From: Capitulum mitella
Taxonomy: Eukaryota; Arthropoda; Thecostraca; Pollicipedomorpha; Pollicipedidae
NCBI GenBank assembly: GCA_030062745.1
Contig: CP099846.1
Location: 29,223,201-29,287,200 of the forward strand
Length of the DNA: 64,000 nucleotides
Reading direction: 5' to 3'
Shown: one piece after another, positions 45,741 to 57,773 of the stretch
Numbering within the stretch: position 1 is the first letter of the stretch
How the letters are laid out: every line of letters starts with the position of its first letter
Position numbers and translations under genes: made by a program
Notes under the pieces: generated by a model
What the model was told of the DNA's origin: nothing
What the model saw: the letters and a program-made list of their open reading frames with translations, nothing else
The model's database searches: none

Positions 45741-48700
45741 TGAGAACAGGTTAAAGTCCACGTTTGACCTCTCGGCCCAAACGAAATTGCAAAGAAACGC
45801 TGCAGCCTGCCAGAGCGAAAAACTATGCCTTAGCACTGACCAAATATTGACTGCGCACGAACCCTTTGAAAATGTTCCTAAATGTTTGATCGTAATGAAA
45901 ATGTTATTTCTGGGTTTCAGATTATGCCAGGTCAAGTCAACAGCTAAGGGAAAACAAGATTGTTTTGCGACCAACTGTGAGGTGTAGGCAGACGCCAGAC
46001 GCCAATTATTTTCGGCTTACCATGACTATCCATGTATCAAAGACGGCGAACCAACAGCAAAAACGGCTGATTATGGCCATTTAGGTCTCATCAAGTCGCG
46101 TAGGGTGAGACTTTATGTCTTCAACACATTGGGCATAGCGTGGGGAACGCATCTAAAATACAAATGATTACATCCACGAAATCATCTTAGAGGACAAAGA
46201 ATGCCTGAATATTTGTCGCTATAAGTCAGGTAATATCCGGTATGTAATGCAGATACAGCGTCACAGTCTAATGCCTACAGTTACGGGCGGGGTGTTAACG
46301 TAAGATAAAACAGTTTTCTCCAAACGTGTCGGTGTCCATAAAAAGGACTGCGCATGTCTACGGATGACTGATCAAAGATGAAGTCACCCAAAGTCATTCT
46401 GAACCAAGGTTCCGTTGGTTATGTTTTACGAAGGAATACAGGCACGACTATTATGGTACAGGTACGAATGTAACGTTATGCTGTGTTTGTAAGAATGTAC
46501 GGGTTACGGCCATTTCACCTTTATGTGTTAAACATTGGAAATTTAACACGTACTTCCTCGACCACAATACGATAACATTTATCTTGATTTAAAAACCTTT
46601 TTCGCCATCTGGCTGCCTTTTTCGCGAAATTCTGGAATTTCAAGAATAAACAATGCACCCGCATAGTTTGGACATGCATGGACGTAGCAGCCCATGAGGC
46701 AGGCAGGGCAACGTCCCCGCCAACTTGGCGCCGGCTTAAACAATTTTGGATTATTTGAACATGAGCCCTACATTACTGCACGGGTAGAAATTGCCCAAAA
46801 ATGATACTGGTCATACTCTAACGAGGTCGCCACGAAATCAACTCTGCAAGAATGCACCACCAGCACAGCCTCATTCCACAGCATGCCTTGCATCAAAGGA
46901 TCACCCGACAACTGAATTCCTCCTCAGATCTTCAAAGTCAGAGGATGAGTTAGCTGGCAACACGTGAGAGCGATCAGCATTCCTCGCGTGATCATCAAGA
47001 ACTGCTGATTCAAGCTCCGTCGTGAAGGGCTTCAACGAACAGGTTCGCTGTCTACGTCACTGCTCCCGTTTGGGAACAGATCGAGCCCAGATCGCAAAAA
47101 TCATGTTTTTTTTCTAATTTTGTCATGCAAGGACGAAGCGCACAAGATGATCTATCTGGTATGGCTTTGCAGGGACCATTTCTCAACCACGTGTTCGATG
47201 TCACGACGAGACAGAGATATGTTTAGGAAATGCTAACAATATGGTATTACCACAGTCAAATGCATCTAGGGCCTGTTGCCTCTTAGTCATAGATGTTTGT
47301 TACATCTCGGCTCATTACATTAAGCTCGAAGTAATCTAAAATTTATAGCTTTTAATCAGTCGCATCATTCCTAATTTAATCCTTTTAATCAGTCGCATCA
47401 TACTTGCTAAAGTAAATAAACAAAAGCAGGATCTCGTACAGCCAGCCACCGTACATATGCTGGCTACCTCAAATGCCGATAGGTTTTATATAATAGTTCA
47501 CGCTGTAAAATCACTTATGAACTCTACTTTAAGGACATGCAAATTACTTATTACATAATTCAGGAAATTAGGTCAAATTTAAATTTCCCAGCAGCCAGGG
47601 TAAATTTCCAAGATTATTCGCATCTGGAACCAAGAAATAACTTACTCCATACTTACTGGAAACTTGATTGGTTGTGGAAACATTTCAAGTTTGGAATTTA
47701 TTTAAATTATTTTCGTACCACCCACGGGTATGCTCCCAGTTACAAACGAAGTCATGCATGGGCAAAACGTATTAAATACGAAGGTGAAACCGGAAAGAAG
47801 TCCACACACCAATCAAAATAGAAAGGTGATACATAAACCTATTCAAAATGTTGCAACTAGTAAACAATACAGTCGTCGTGCACCCCATAATACATTCAAT
47901 AAGGGAAACACGTTTATGACTGCTAAGATTCATGCTATGGTGACAACAGCTTACGTCCATATAGCATAATCAAAGTCATGGGCACATTCTGTCTCATTAA
48001 CCACAGTCACATTCAAGTACCGTATGTTTGCTTCTGTACGAGGCTCACGCAACAACCTCCACGTGCCTGCAATTTCTTGATTTACGAAAATGCAAAGTCT
48101 GTTTCTCGTGCTTCTATTCAAGATGTTTGCATCTTTTAAGCAACGTATGTTTACAAGATACGGGAATCAGTCATCAGTACTGGAACCGTTTATATCTTCG
48201 ATATTTAGCCTTCTGCTGTCGGATATTCTTTGCTTTCCTTCTCGTGCTAAGTATTGTAAGGATAAGAACTCAGGCAAGTATTTGTCACACGGGTTTCTAT
48301 TTTCAGATTGTGTTAATACTCTGGTAAGCACAAACCAAATTCCATGCAAACGACAACCAAGTTTTTCTTCGATTATTTTCCTGGCAAGGTGCTCGTAGGA
48401 ACCCAGGGCCCGTTCATGTTGCACAGGCCTCAAATGGAATGTTGTGTTTCGTAATCTTTTAGATGACTCTTCAGCAATTATATCCCGTTCCCCGTGGTTT
48501 TTGTTGGCTTTGCTACAATATTCGCCAAGCTTAACGCTTACTGATTGCCGATAATATCGGGGCGAAATAAGAATGCTCTGTTTTAATGGGCTTGAATATT
48601 ACGGTGTCCTGCTAAATCAAGAATATCCCAAAATCCAGATGCAGCGCATGTATGTAACCCAACGACATAGTAAAACGTAGGTATAAACTTCAAACATAAG

Positions 48701-49059
48701 TACTGGAACAGTTGCCAGTACCTATGTTTTACCAACTGGACATTCCTTGAAAAAATAAAAGGTTGCCGACAGAGCTTAGGATTGAACCGACACATGGGCA
48801 AAGTTATTTCCATGACTGTGTGAGGTTCCGGAAGAAGGGCATTTTTCGTAATGATAATACGTTAAATAACCTGTCGTTGCTGAACACGATTAGTTGATGA
48901 TATCACGAAATGATACAATGCACACGTTGCGTGCACTTAGCAAGACACACAATTGCCTTCACACAAATGCTACAAAAGTAATGTTTTTTTTTTGCTGTAC
49001 GAAGTTATCACGTCGTATAAAAACACGGCATACATGTCACATGAAAACAAAAACTTACC
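45741..49059. other. No recognisable gene
   Basis: AT-rich sequence. Short frames at 47537-48433 on both strands show no domain I recognise. A TTTTAATCAGTCGCATCAT duplication occurs at 47349-47402. Probable tetraspanin intron. Confidence 0.4.
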
Positions 49060-49418
49060 CGGCTTGCCATCAGAATGCCGACGGCTAGTATGTTGAGGAT
49101 GAGAAGTGTGGCGAGGAAAGCCGCGCTCGCCAGTACCACGAGCTTGCTAACTATCGCTATTCCATAAATAAAGGAGAGAACTAGGCAGGCTGTTAAAATT
49201 CCTACAGCTAATATGTTTAAAAAGGCCGAGTCCACTTGCTTTTCATTTTCGAACAATGGAAGGTGGGTGTAAGTGTGGAGCGACATGATGGTGTAGTACT
49301 CCGTTGCAGATTGAAGAACTACCCAGGCACCAAAGGATATATAGAATATGGTTCGGAACCAACATGGCGGCGCCGGTGGCTGGTGAATCCGGGTTGTCAC
49401 CGAAGTGTTCCGACGCAT
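49060..49418 (-). CDS. Membrane-protein exon with three hydrophobic segments, probable tetraspanin 5' coding exon
   Basis: The frame opens at ATG 49418 and ends CGG|GTAAGT at 49060/49059, a strong phase-0 donor. It encodes CWFRTIFYISFGAWV (TM1-like), a short loop with HTYTHLPLFENEKQVDS, then AFLNILAVGILTACLVLSFI (TM2-like), a short SK turn, and LVVLASAAFLATLLILNILA with VGILMASR (TM3-like). Three helices with a small first loop and a phase-0 exit match the missing half of the tetraspanin ending at 34079, whose terminal exon enters in phase 0. The usual GC(C)GA cytoplasmic signature between TM2 and TM3 is not visible, so the link is inference. The start codon is also unsure: a further 5' exon may exist, and an out-of-frame ATG in a Kozak-like context (GCCGCCATGT) lies near 49364. 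Confidence 0.5.
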
Positions 49419-49589
49419 GCCGTCGATTTCAATTACCCCTCTCGCACTACGCGCGCCGAGTCACATCACGGTCGCGTCCCACTCTTCACACAACAACGGA
49501 GCTGCACAATATGTCTTCTTGCTATTTCCCGCACACATTCGTCTGGTCTTGTTGCAGGCGAGTCGAAAAGACTTTAAATGGGAAATACA

Positions 49590-49800
49590 CGTGCAGAGCG
49601 ATGCACAGCGCTCCTGGCCGGCAGTCTCCACCTGAGCCTGAGCACTTCTGGCCGGTTTCTGACTAAGCTCGGTGACCACCGACGCAGCCGCCGCCACCGC
49701 CGCGGCCGCCGCCGCCGCCACGTCCAGCCAGCTCAAAACATCCAACTGTTGCATTCGGCGCGCCGCCGGTGTCATCGTGACGTCAGAGTGCAACGTGCAC
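49590..49800 (-). promoter_or_regulatory. GC-rich upstream region with CRE
   Basis: About 170-400 bases upstream of the proposed start of the 49060-49418 exon lies a CpG-rich block with a (GCC)n-like run (49684-49725) and a perfect CRE, TGACGTCA, at 49778-49785. The position and composition fit a TATA-less CpG promoter or 5' leader. The frame through it (poly-Ala on the minus strand) is likely noncoding. Confidence 0.35.
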
Positions 49801-49923
49801 CGCGGATGTGTTGATAATCGTGTCAGCACAGAGGATATTTAGAAAGCCGTTGGTTTTGTTTTGGTATGCTGAGGCCTGGCGATCGTGCCAAGTCGTCGCC
49901 GCTGGCATCTAGAGGCTGCAGTA

Positions 49924-51146
49924 TTAACCCGCGCACGACCGTCGGTCCGTCTCGAATATGGGCGATTAGGGGGGGGGGAAGTTGACTGCCCCCCTCTAAC
50001 TCAAAAACGGCTGGTTGCACGATATAAATAAGCATACGGTTGGAAAGCTTGTGACGAGTAGAGCTCGAAACTGGTCTCATTTTTAGTTTTACATAATATG
50101 TAAGCCAATTTACTCCTTACATATGTTTCCTCATAGCCGACTGTATGAGACCGAGAAATGGCCTGAATCTCAAGGGCTGTGACTGATAACGCATAGGTAA
50201 AGGCACCAGCGCACAAGTAAAGGTCCGTGGATGCCGATACACGTCTAATTTCCCCAGATTTGTTCAATATATACGCCGATACGTTGAGTTAAAGACACCG
50301 TAATTCTGCCGCCAGCTGTCAGTGAGCGCCGCTGCCGTATGCGGGACCAAATTGACGGGAACTAATTTTGGCGTTCCCTTATTTTCGCGAAAAAAGAAGA
50401 TCTATGTCAATTTTATTGATCTTTGTGGTTCTTGTGATGGTTTCACATGCTTAAATTTTGGAAAAATTGATTAGTTACCAATCTACAAAGTTGGCGGAGC
50501 TTTATTCGCGAGAGCCTGTTTATTTCCAAAATATGCTACTTTTCCCAATTTTTTGAAGTTCCTGGTATTAATTACGTCTGTGCGAGCTAGTTGTGCCATT
50601 TTCTACCCATTCTGAGTAATTCATCGTCGATTTTGACGGTGGCACATTTTGGATCACTACAGTTATTCGTAACCTGACCTCAGGTCAATGGCTGGAAGTC
50701 ACTGATACTTTGCCCAATGACGGTAACTAGATGTCTGCTTCACTCCACACTAAAAATGTTATGGAATATTCTGTCGATTTCCAAAAAAACGGCGATATGT
50801 CTTAAAAATGGGCTTGACCTTAGGTCAATGACCCGAAAAATTCCGAAAAATCTGAGATAGCAGATTTGTTGCATCTATCACGATCATAAGTCCCTGAAAG
50901 TATTATTGAGATATCTTGTTTTGCAAAAATGTTACAGGGCGCTTAACGTTTTTTGACATAGGTCTGTCTGACCTGACCTAGGTCAGGCACCTGACGTGAC
51001 CTGAGGTCAAAATTTTGACACGAGATGTAAAATTGATGGAGCAAAAGATACACAAAGTTTCGTGACTCTGTGTTTGTAGGTTCTCTTGCAATCGAAGAAA
51101 AACCTCAGGGGGGCAGTCAACTGCCCCCCAGTCGGGGACGGGTTAA
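49924..51146. mobile_element. piggyBac-like non-autonomous element, family A, inverted copy
   Basis: Bounded by TTAA at 49924-49927 and 51143-51146. Read in reverse it matches 20189-21423 along its length, including the GACCTGACCTAGGTCAGG region and both G-run/C-run subterminal palindromes. The left palindrome here is damaged (GGGAAGTTGACTGCCCC in place of GGGCAGT...). No transposase frame. Confidence 0.88.
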
Positions 51147-52002
51147 TGCGGCGAACATGACAGACAGTTGAAGCCAAATGGCAAAGAACATAATGCCCAG
51201 GTCTGATTTACGGGCAGCAGTTTTTCAAGCCGCTCGCGAAATCGTGTTAAACGTTGTGATGAGCAGATCAGACCTAATGGACTTGCGGAAAAGGCCGTTT
51301 AAATCGTTCTTATGGGAATTAGCATTGCCTGCTTGTGAATTTCTATTGCTACTTAGGGCTTGTACTGCTTCAAAGAAACAAATTACAAACACACATATGA
51401 ATAAGCATTTCGCAGCTGTGACATCAAAACAGGGAAGTGAACAGGCCCGGTATATGAGCTCAGTGTGGCAAAGATATGGGACCACTATATCACAAGCCAT
51501 TATCATGCGTGATAATGGGTTGCAAGCGGCTGCTGACCTCACTGCCGGTCGGCAAACAATATAACGCATTTTCACTCATGCTTACACATAGATCCAACCA
51601 CCTGCAGTTTCCGTCAGCCGAGAAAAATGCATTCATTGTGACATAGCTTAACCCGCGTCTTGCTGAAGCAGCATCATGCCTCTCTTTTGTACACGGAGAC
51701 AAGCAAATTCGAATCAGACGAAAAAATCGCAACTAGGACGCCGTTCTAACATTGTTTTGGGTTCAGTGCACGAACATGATAGTCACTTTTGCGTCAAATA
51801 AATTGGCACAAGAAAAAGTTGCGAAAAATGAAAAGTTTTAAGTGGGCACCATTGTCTATTTTCTTAGATGCCACGGAAAATCGCGGCAGAGGGAGGGGAC
51901 AATATTTGGTGCCGTCAATGAACGGCACGTTACAGCTGCCAAACTTGAAAACCCAGAAAATATGCACACCGCCATTTTCCTGCTGCAGTTCCGTACCAGA
52001 GG
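51147..52002. other. No recognisable gene
   Basis: A 128-codon plus-strand frame (51178-51564) has no domain I recognise, and the opposite strand is also open over most of it. Confidence 0.35.
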
Positions 52003-52227
52003 ATTTTTCGTCCATCGACAGGTACTACTATCGTCCGAAAACGTGTAAAACAGGCGTTCCACAGCGAAAAAGCATTCAGATGATGTATTTGGCAGCAGTG
52101 CGAATCATGGCGATCGACGAGAAAAGTTGACCAGCCACGTTTGTCGATGGGTGAGCTTTGGGATAGTTGTCTTTAACTTGAACACATTAACTGTGAAACG
52201 TCTGATACCAATTGCTACCTAGACGAA

Positions 52228-52228
<1 letters not shown>

Positions 52229-52277
<49 letters not shown>
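52229..52277. repeat. (TA)n in left outer arm
   Basis: TA run matching, in position, the (TA)n at 56773-56833 of the inverted arm. Confidence 0.9.
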
Positions 52278-52279
<2 letters not shown>

Positions 52280-53103
52280 GCGTATGACAAACGCTTTATG
52301 GCTTCAATTGATTCGCATTTCTAATGACAGAACGCTGTGGCGCTCCACCCTGCATCAGCCGGGCCTCGAAACTCAATCACTGGACTGCCAAAGCCAGCAC
52401 ACCAGATCTAGAAGTCTCCTTATGCCATCGGTATTAACGAAACCTTCGAATGCGTTGCATTGAACTTTCCCAACATAACGTAAAGGCTCCATCTCAAGTG
52501 TAATTTCCACCTTTTTTAGTGGTAGATAGTTTTTTCATCAGTTTTCTGCGATAGAGCAAAGCTATGTCCCTTATTCAGAATGTTGGTTACTGCGTCTGGG
52601 AGTGCGTTCGCGGTCGATTATAAAATAATTTGAGTCGTAAAACTGATTTTTTAGTCCAAAATAATTTAACAGCTACATCGCTGAAACTTTATCAGAAAAC
52701 TGCCAAAGAGGTGGGAATTGGACTAGAGAGAGGGGCTTTGGACGTGTATATACACATATATACATAAGCGGGATATATATACCGCTTTTGCAGATATATA
52801 TCCCTATATACTTATATACTTCCGGGACATATATCCCGCCAGGCGCAGTCGCGGCCTGTCGACTGCTCGGTCGCCGGGACGCCGCGCCGGTCGGCGGCTC
52901 CGGTCGATTTGAGCCAGCATCGACCGCCGCTGATCGCCGGTCATATGAGACCCCTTCATTCGGGCCGAGCCCCTGCTCGGCCGGAGACAGCACGTGCATG
53001 CCGCACTGGGTCACGTTAACACAGACGGCGACCGGAAATCTGGTGCCACATCAGAAACAAGGCCTATGGATTTGCCAGTTCAGCCACTGGTGGAGGCGAA
53101 CGG

Positions 53104-53122
53104 AAGCGGGATATATATCCCG

Positions 53123-53125
<3 letters not shown>
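53104..53125. repeat. 22-bp perfect palindrome beside (TA)n
   Basis: AAGCGGGATATATATCCCGC followed by TT is its own reverse complement and is immediately followed by a (TA)n run to 53178. The same 22 bases recur at 55997-56018 beside another (TA)n. Degenerate versions lie at about 52767-52785 and 52824-52842. Confidence 0.9.
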
Positions 53126-53182
<57 letters not shown>

Positions 53183-53574
53183 GGTCATTCCATGCACTCA
53201 ACCAATAAAAGTTGCGATTTTACACGGCACTCCCTCAGATTTTTACGGCATTAAGTGCTACGGGGTTCTTCATAGCCCGGATGCCCAATATCGGGTCCAA
53301 ATCGCCCTCAAGCAAATAGTTTGGCTGCTACAGTGACGTCAATTTATGACAAAGGCCCATGGCAGAGGACACGAAAACAAATTAATCCTATATTTCTGCC
53401 ACGGGTCTTTGTCAGAGACTGTTTGAAAAAAAACACCGACATCGACGAATAGAAAATAAACATCCGTGCAAGAAACGTGCATTCATCATAATAAAATACC
53501 GCCATACGACGAATCCAAGGTAAAACGACCACAACAACCAACTACATAGTCATAAGTACGACTGCTGGTAACCA

Positions 53575-54120
53575 CTAGATAAATGTATGGGTGCTACATA
53601 ACTGTTGATATGGAACTGGAGGTAACAGGCGCCAGGATGCAATACTGGTGTTCAGGACAGGCCTTGCACGCCGAATTTCAATCGATTCCGCGATTTTGAG
53701 TTCTGCTACGTCCTTGCAGGTCCGGATATCGTCACTGGGTAAAGATTCAGGGATAATGTTCACATTTGGATGGCATGTTCGAAAATGGTCACCCATGGGC
53801 GTGTTCCTAGTTTTGTTGTTGTCCCTCAAATGTTCATCGTACCGCTGCTTAGTTCCACGTTTAATTTCCCCAGTATAACTAACCACAGGTAATTTTGTAA
53901 ACGACGTTCTTGACATGGCATCTCCCCCTCAAACCCGTCTCATAGCAGTGACAAAGGCGCTTTCCCTATGGACAAGGAGGGAATCAAGGCCAGACGATGT
54001 CAATATTCGAGAGAGAGTCGGCTGGTTTCTCCACGCCACCTTAGCGTTCATGTTCGATGCCATGACGATCGCCTCGATCCCTCTGGCTAAAGTATCGTCA
54101 ATGAAAGACGGCAAGTAAAG
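53575..54120 (-). pseudogene. Penelope-like GIY-YIG endonuclease and linker
   Basis: The frame from 53916 reads LPVVSYTGEIKRGTKQRYDE, HLRDNNKTRN, GDHFRTCHPNV, then AELKIAESIEIRRARPVLNT and stops at 53575. This follows the Penelope endonuclease pattern YxGxTxRxxxxRxxEH...H...(L)xxxEaxxIxxxxPxLN, including the catalytic-type Arg and Glu. Just upstream (54114-53929), after a stop, LPSFIDDTLARGIEAI fits the linker that precedes the endonuclease. Stops and shifts make it inactive. Confidence 0.75.
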
Positions 54121-54433
54121 GTCGTGATGGAGACACGTTCATTGCTTTGGGATTTTACTGTTTTTTTTTTAAGTCATTTGGTATCTTACACGCTTGATCA
54201 GTTTATGTGGGTAGTCACTGGCCAAAAATAAGATTTTGTTCGATCCACCCCGCGTTTCTGAACTTGTTCATCAGAGCCCAGGTTTTCTGATCTTAACGCC
54301 TGTGAAAACAGTATCGACATTTTTGTTTGAAACGGATGTACTCAAGAAAAAGACATTGTTCTTGGCATGACAATAGGTTTCCTGTAAAGTTCAATGGTAT
54401 ATTTACCATTAGTATGTGCTGTAAACAATGTAT

Positions 54434-55096
54434 CTAAGAAAGGTACCCGCCCCTGTGTTTGGAGTGATCTGAACGTTCAGCTATAAATGTTATTGACGGA
54501 TGAAGGCGGTTTATAAACTGAAGATATTCGCCAGGTTTTTCCGAGCCATGAGTCCAAATGCCAGAAACATCGTCTATGCACGCCAAGTAAAGGGCCGGCT
54601 GCGCGCTTTTAACAGTCAAAATCACTGATTCAACTGCGTTCATGAAAACTATAGCCAAAGGCGGTGCTATTCTACTACCCATCGCAATCCCCATGTGTCG
54701 CCGATGAATTTGTTGCCCAAAACGAATGGAATTATTTTCTAAGCAATATTTTAACAAATTCTGCAGGTCCGCCAGTGAGAGGACATACAATTCAGTTCTA
54801 TCCCAATGTCTTTGGACCAGAGTGACGGTGGCTGGAATAGCCTCAGATAGTGGTATGCTACCATACAAATTTGTGACATCCACGGAAAAAGCAATAGCAC
54901 CAGGAGGTAGCCCACAGGGAAACGTTTCCGTTAGCCTGTCCAGGTATTGATAGGTGTTGTTCAAATGTGCCGGCACAAAGACCATTAACTGAGAAACGAT
55001 ACGCCGTAGAAACCAAAAAGGTTTTTCAACAGCGTTACCGCATCCAGGAACAATAGGGCGCAGAGTTCCCGCCCTTGTGGGCCTTGGGCAGGTCAT
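54434..55096 (-). pseudogene. Penelope-like reverse transcriptase core
   Basis: This is a 220-codon open stretch with palm motifs in order: RPIVPGCG (fingers), AIAFSVDVTNLYGSIPLSEA (motif A with its Asp), FGQQIHRRHMGIAMGSRIAP (motif B), YLACIDDVSGIW (motif C, IDD), and HPSITFIAE (motif D/E area). The DVTxLYxxIP and Q...G.AMGS.xAP strings are diagnostic of Penelope-like elements. Both motif C aspartates survive. The thumb (about 54300-54130, ASDYPHKLIKRV-like) is in other frames with stops. It copies RNA to DNA in intact relatives; this copy is broken. Confidence 0.85.
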
Positions 55097-55259
55097 GAAA
55101 CTCAGGTGTCCTAGAACCTCATGGCTTGATGACTTTATTTATGTTTTCGGGTACTTTACCGGATAAAGTTTTGGAAGTAATGACATTCGTCGCGGCGTCA
55201 AATGTTGGTATTGAGTATTTCGTTATTTCTTCAGAAGTGGAGGCGATTTCCACGGCCTT

Positions 55260-55676
55260 TCGAATATAATCCTCCAGTGTGGGAATGACAAAGCCATCGG
55301 CTTTATCTGATTGTTAAATTATTAGATCATCATCATTGCAAATACCCATAAGGGCATCTAAATGAGCTTGTGTGTGATTTGGCTTGGTTTGTGGTTTATA
55401 GTTTTTACATGCGCCGATAACTTTTTGCTCAGCTCTTTTGAGATCCATTTTCGTAGCCGGACCAGCCATGGGGGCCATGCTTGTAACCGTGTCACTAAAT
55501 CTCGGTGTCATTTCGATGATACCCCTTCCTGAGTTCGTTTCTGTTTTGTGTTGAGAGTTGGTCTGAGAAAACCCCTGTCGATTCAACGCTTCATCCGCGG
55601 TGGTATTACCCCTTACGTGAACACTATTGTTCTGAGCATTAGCGCGTTTCTCTTTACTAAATGTTTTCCAACGCAA
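55260..55676 (-). pseudogene. Penelope-like element N-terminal portion
   Basis: The frame from 55676 ends ...PNHTQAHLDALMGICNDDDLII then stop, and the DNA continues QSDKADGFVIPTLEDYIRKA. This resembles the Penelope block L..L..ddxIIIkPADKGxxiVvxxxxxY, with a stop and a Lys/Pro loss. It adjoins the reverse transcriptase fragment after a further frameshift. Confidence 0.6.
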
Positions 55677-55934
55677 CGCAAAGGCTCCATCTCAAGTGTA
55701 ATTTCCACCTCTTTGATAGTTTTCTCATCAATTTTCTGCAATAGAGCAAAGTTATGCCCTTATTCAAAATGTTGGTTACTGTGTCTGGGAATGCGTTCAC
55801 GGTCGATTATAAAATAATTTGAGTCGTTAAATTGATTTTTTTCTACTCAAAGTAATTCAAAAGCTACATCGCTGAAACTTTATCAGAAAACTACCAAAGA
55901 GGTGGGAATTGGACTAGAGAGAGGGGCCTTGGAC

Positions 55935-55939
<5 letters not shown>

Positions 55940-55996
<57 letters not shown>

Positions 55997-56018
55997 AAGC
56001 GGGATATATATCCCGCTT
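55940..56018. repeat. (TA)n plus 22-bp palindrome, second copy
   Basis: TA run 55940-55993, then CCT and the same 22-bp palindrome at 55997-56018, leading into the inverted GC-rich block. Confidence 0.9.
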
Positions 56019-56770
56019 CCGTTCGCCTCCACCAGTGGCTGAACTGGCAAATCCATATGCCTTGCTTCTGATGTGGCACCAGATTTCCGGTCGCCGCCTG
56101 TGTTTACGTGACCCAGTGCGGCATGCACGTGCTGTCTCCGGCCGAGCAGGGACTCGGCCCGGATGAAGGGGTCTCATATGACCGGCGATCAGCGGCGGTC
56201 GATGCTGGCTCAAATCGACCGGAGCCGCCGACCGGCGCGGCGTCCCGGCGGCCGAGCAGTCGACAGGCCGCGACTGCGCCTGGCCCGGCCCGGCATGACG
56301 AAAATAGGCGCTCCAGCTGTCGTTCGAGTACGGCGTCGAGACCGTCGAGCTCCGGCCAGTTCGGCAGGCCCCTTCGACTGGCACGGCCGCACAGCTACGA
56401 GTTTTCCGAACCCGGGAACTCGGGTACTTTATTTTTATTTTTTGCAACGGATGGACGAATGATAGGGGGCAAGGTCGCTATTACTGACTGAAATTTATAA
56501 CAAATAGAACAGAACAGAAATTTATTTATTTAATCTGAAAATTTATTTGGAAATCCATTTTACTGGAACCGTGCAGATCGATGTACTTACGGATAGTTAC
56601 TGAAAGGTTGCGTTAATAGCGATGACATAAGGAGACTTCTAGATCTGGTGTGCTGGCTTTGGCAGTTCAGTGATTGCGTTTCGTGGCCCGGCTGATCTAG
56701 GGTGAAGCGCCGCAACGTTCTGTCATTAGAAATGCAAATGAATTGAAGCCATAAAGCGCTAGTCATACGC

Positions 56771-56772
<2 letters not shown>

Positions 56773-56833
<61 letters not shown>
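56773..56833. repeat. (TA)n in right outer arm
   Basis: About 30 TA units at the point in the right arm equivalent to 52229-52277 in the left arm. Confidence 0.9.
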
Positions 56834-56835
<2 letters not shown>

Positions 56836-57066
56836 GATACTTCGTCCAGGTGGCATTTAGTATCAAACGTTTCACAGTTAATGTGTTCAAGTTAAAGACA
56901 ACTATCCCAAAGCTCACCCATCGACAAACGTGGCTGGTCAACTTTTCTCGTCGATCGCCATGATTAGCGCTGCTGCCAAATACATCATCTGAATGCTTTT
57001 TCGCTGTGGAACGCCTATTTTACACCTTTTCGGACGATAGTAGTACCTATCGATGGACGAAAAATT

Positions 57067-57773
57067 TCCGTTCCAAGTGTCAGTACCTGTACACTCTATG
57101 GCCTCAAACTGAACTCCAGAATTACACGACGCTGCTCAGCGGCTGCTGCGTCGCCTAATCGAGCCTTGTGTTGACACGTTTAGTTCACGTAGTCAGTTAA
57201 CAGCGGGCCAGACTGCTGTCAGGGGTGCGGAAACGCGACGAAAAGTGAGTGAGGGAAGCGATTCGTCGGGGGAGGGGCACCAACCTCAAAGGGGGCTGGT
57301 CTCAAGCACGGACGCTGTCTATTTAGAATGAAACTGGCGGCTTTTTTATACATTAACAAAATTGCAGCCACATATATCAATGCATTTTTACCGTTAGATA
57401 CATGTACGTGGACAGGAGCGGTGCCAAGGGACCTGTGAGGTGAAACACTTTTTTGCTTGTACTCCGTTGACAATGTGATGTTCATTTGTTTTCCCCTAAG
57501 ACCTGCCTCATCTGGCCACCATTGTTAAAAGCAGTTATCCAGGGTAAGAAGTTTTTGGACGTGTCAATGTCCTTAAAATAGTGACGATGAAGATAGCTGT
57601 CATTCGAGGTTTTTAGTTTAAAATGTCAGCTATGAGGACCACCATTACCTCACACTCTGGATTAAGGACTGCATACTGTTCCAGCTAAGGTTCAGTTTGA
57701 CGAAATGCAAAAAAACGCACGTATAAAGTGGAAACGAGCATGCACACAACCAGTCTGGTCTGCATGTGGCACT
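57067..57773. other. No recognisable gene
   Basis: Unique-looking sequence with one 88-codon minus-strand frame (57219-57485) showing no known domain. Confidence 0.35.

Larger units (their letters stand above)
52003..57066 (-). mobile_element. Penelope-like retroelement inside nested repeats
   Basis: The centre (about 53575-55680, minus strand) encodes a decayed Penelope-type reverse transcriptase and GIY-YIG endonuclease. Around it lie three repeat layers. A direct pair (about 52472-52740 and 55676-55935) holds the same AAGGCTCCATCTCAAGTGTA sequence. An inverted GC-rich pair (about 52843-53126 and 55997-56283) is bounded by a 22-bp palindrome. An outer inverted pair (about 52003-52445 and 56614-57066) is interrupted by (TA)n in both arms. 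Penelope elements are known for terminal repeats in either orientation and partial copies in tandem, so two or more overlapping insertions could produce this. Confidence 0.75.

Noticed and set aside
52500..52560. CTGATGA on the minus strand (TCATCAG at about 52536) as a hammerhead ribozyme core of the Penelope element
   Set aside because: The other copy reads TTGATGA, and the expected stem II directly followed by GAAA could not be built at the correct spacing.
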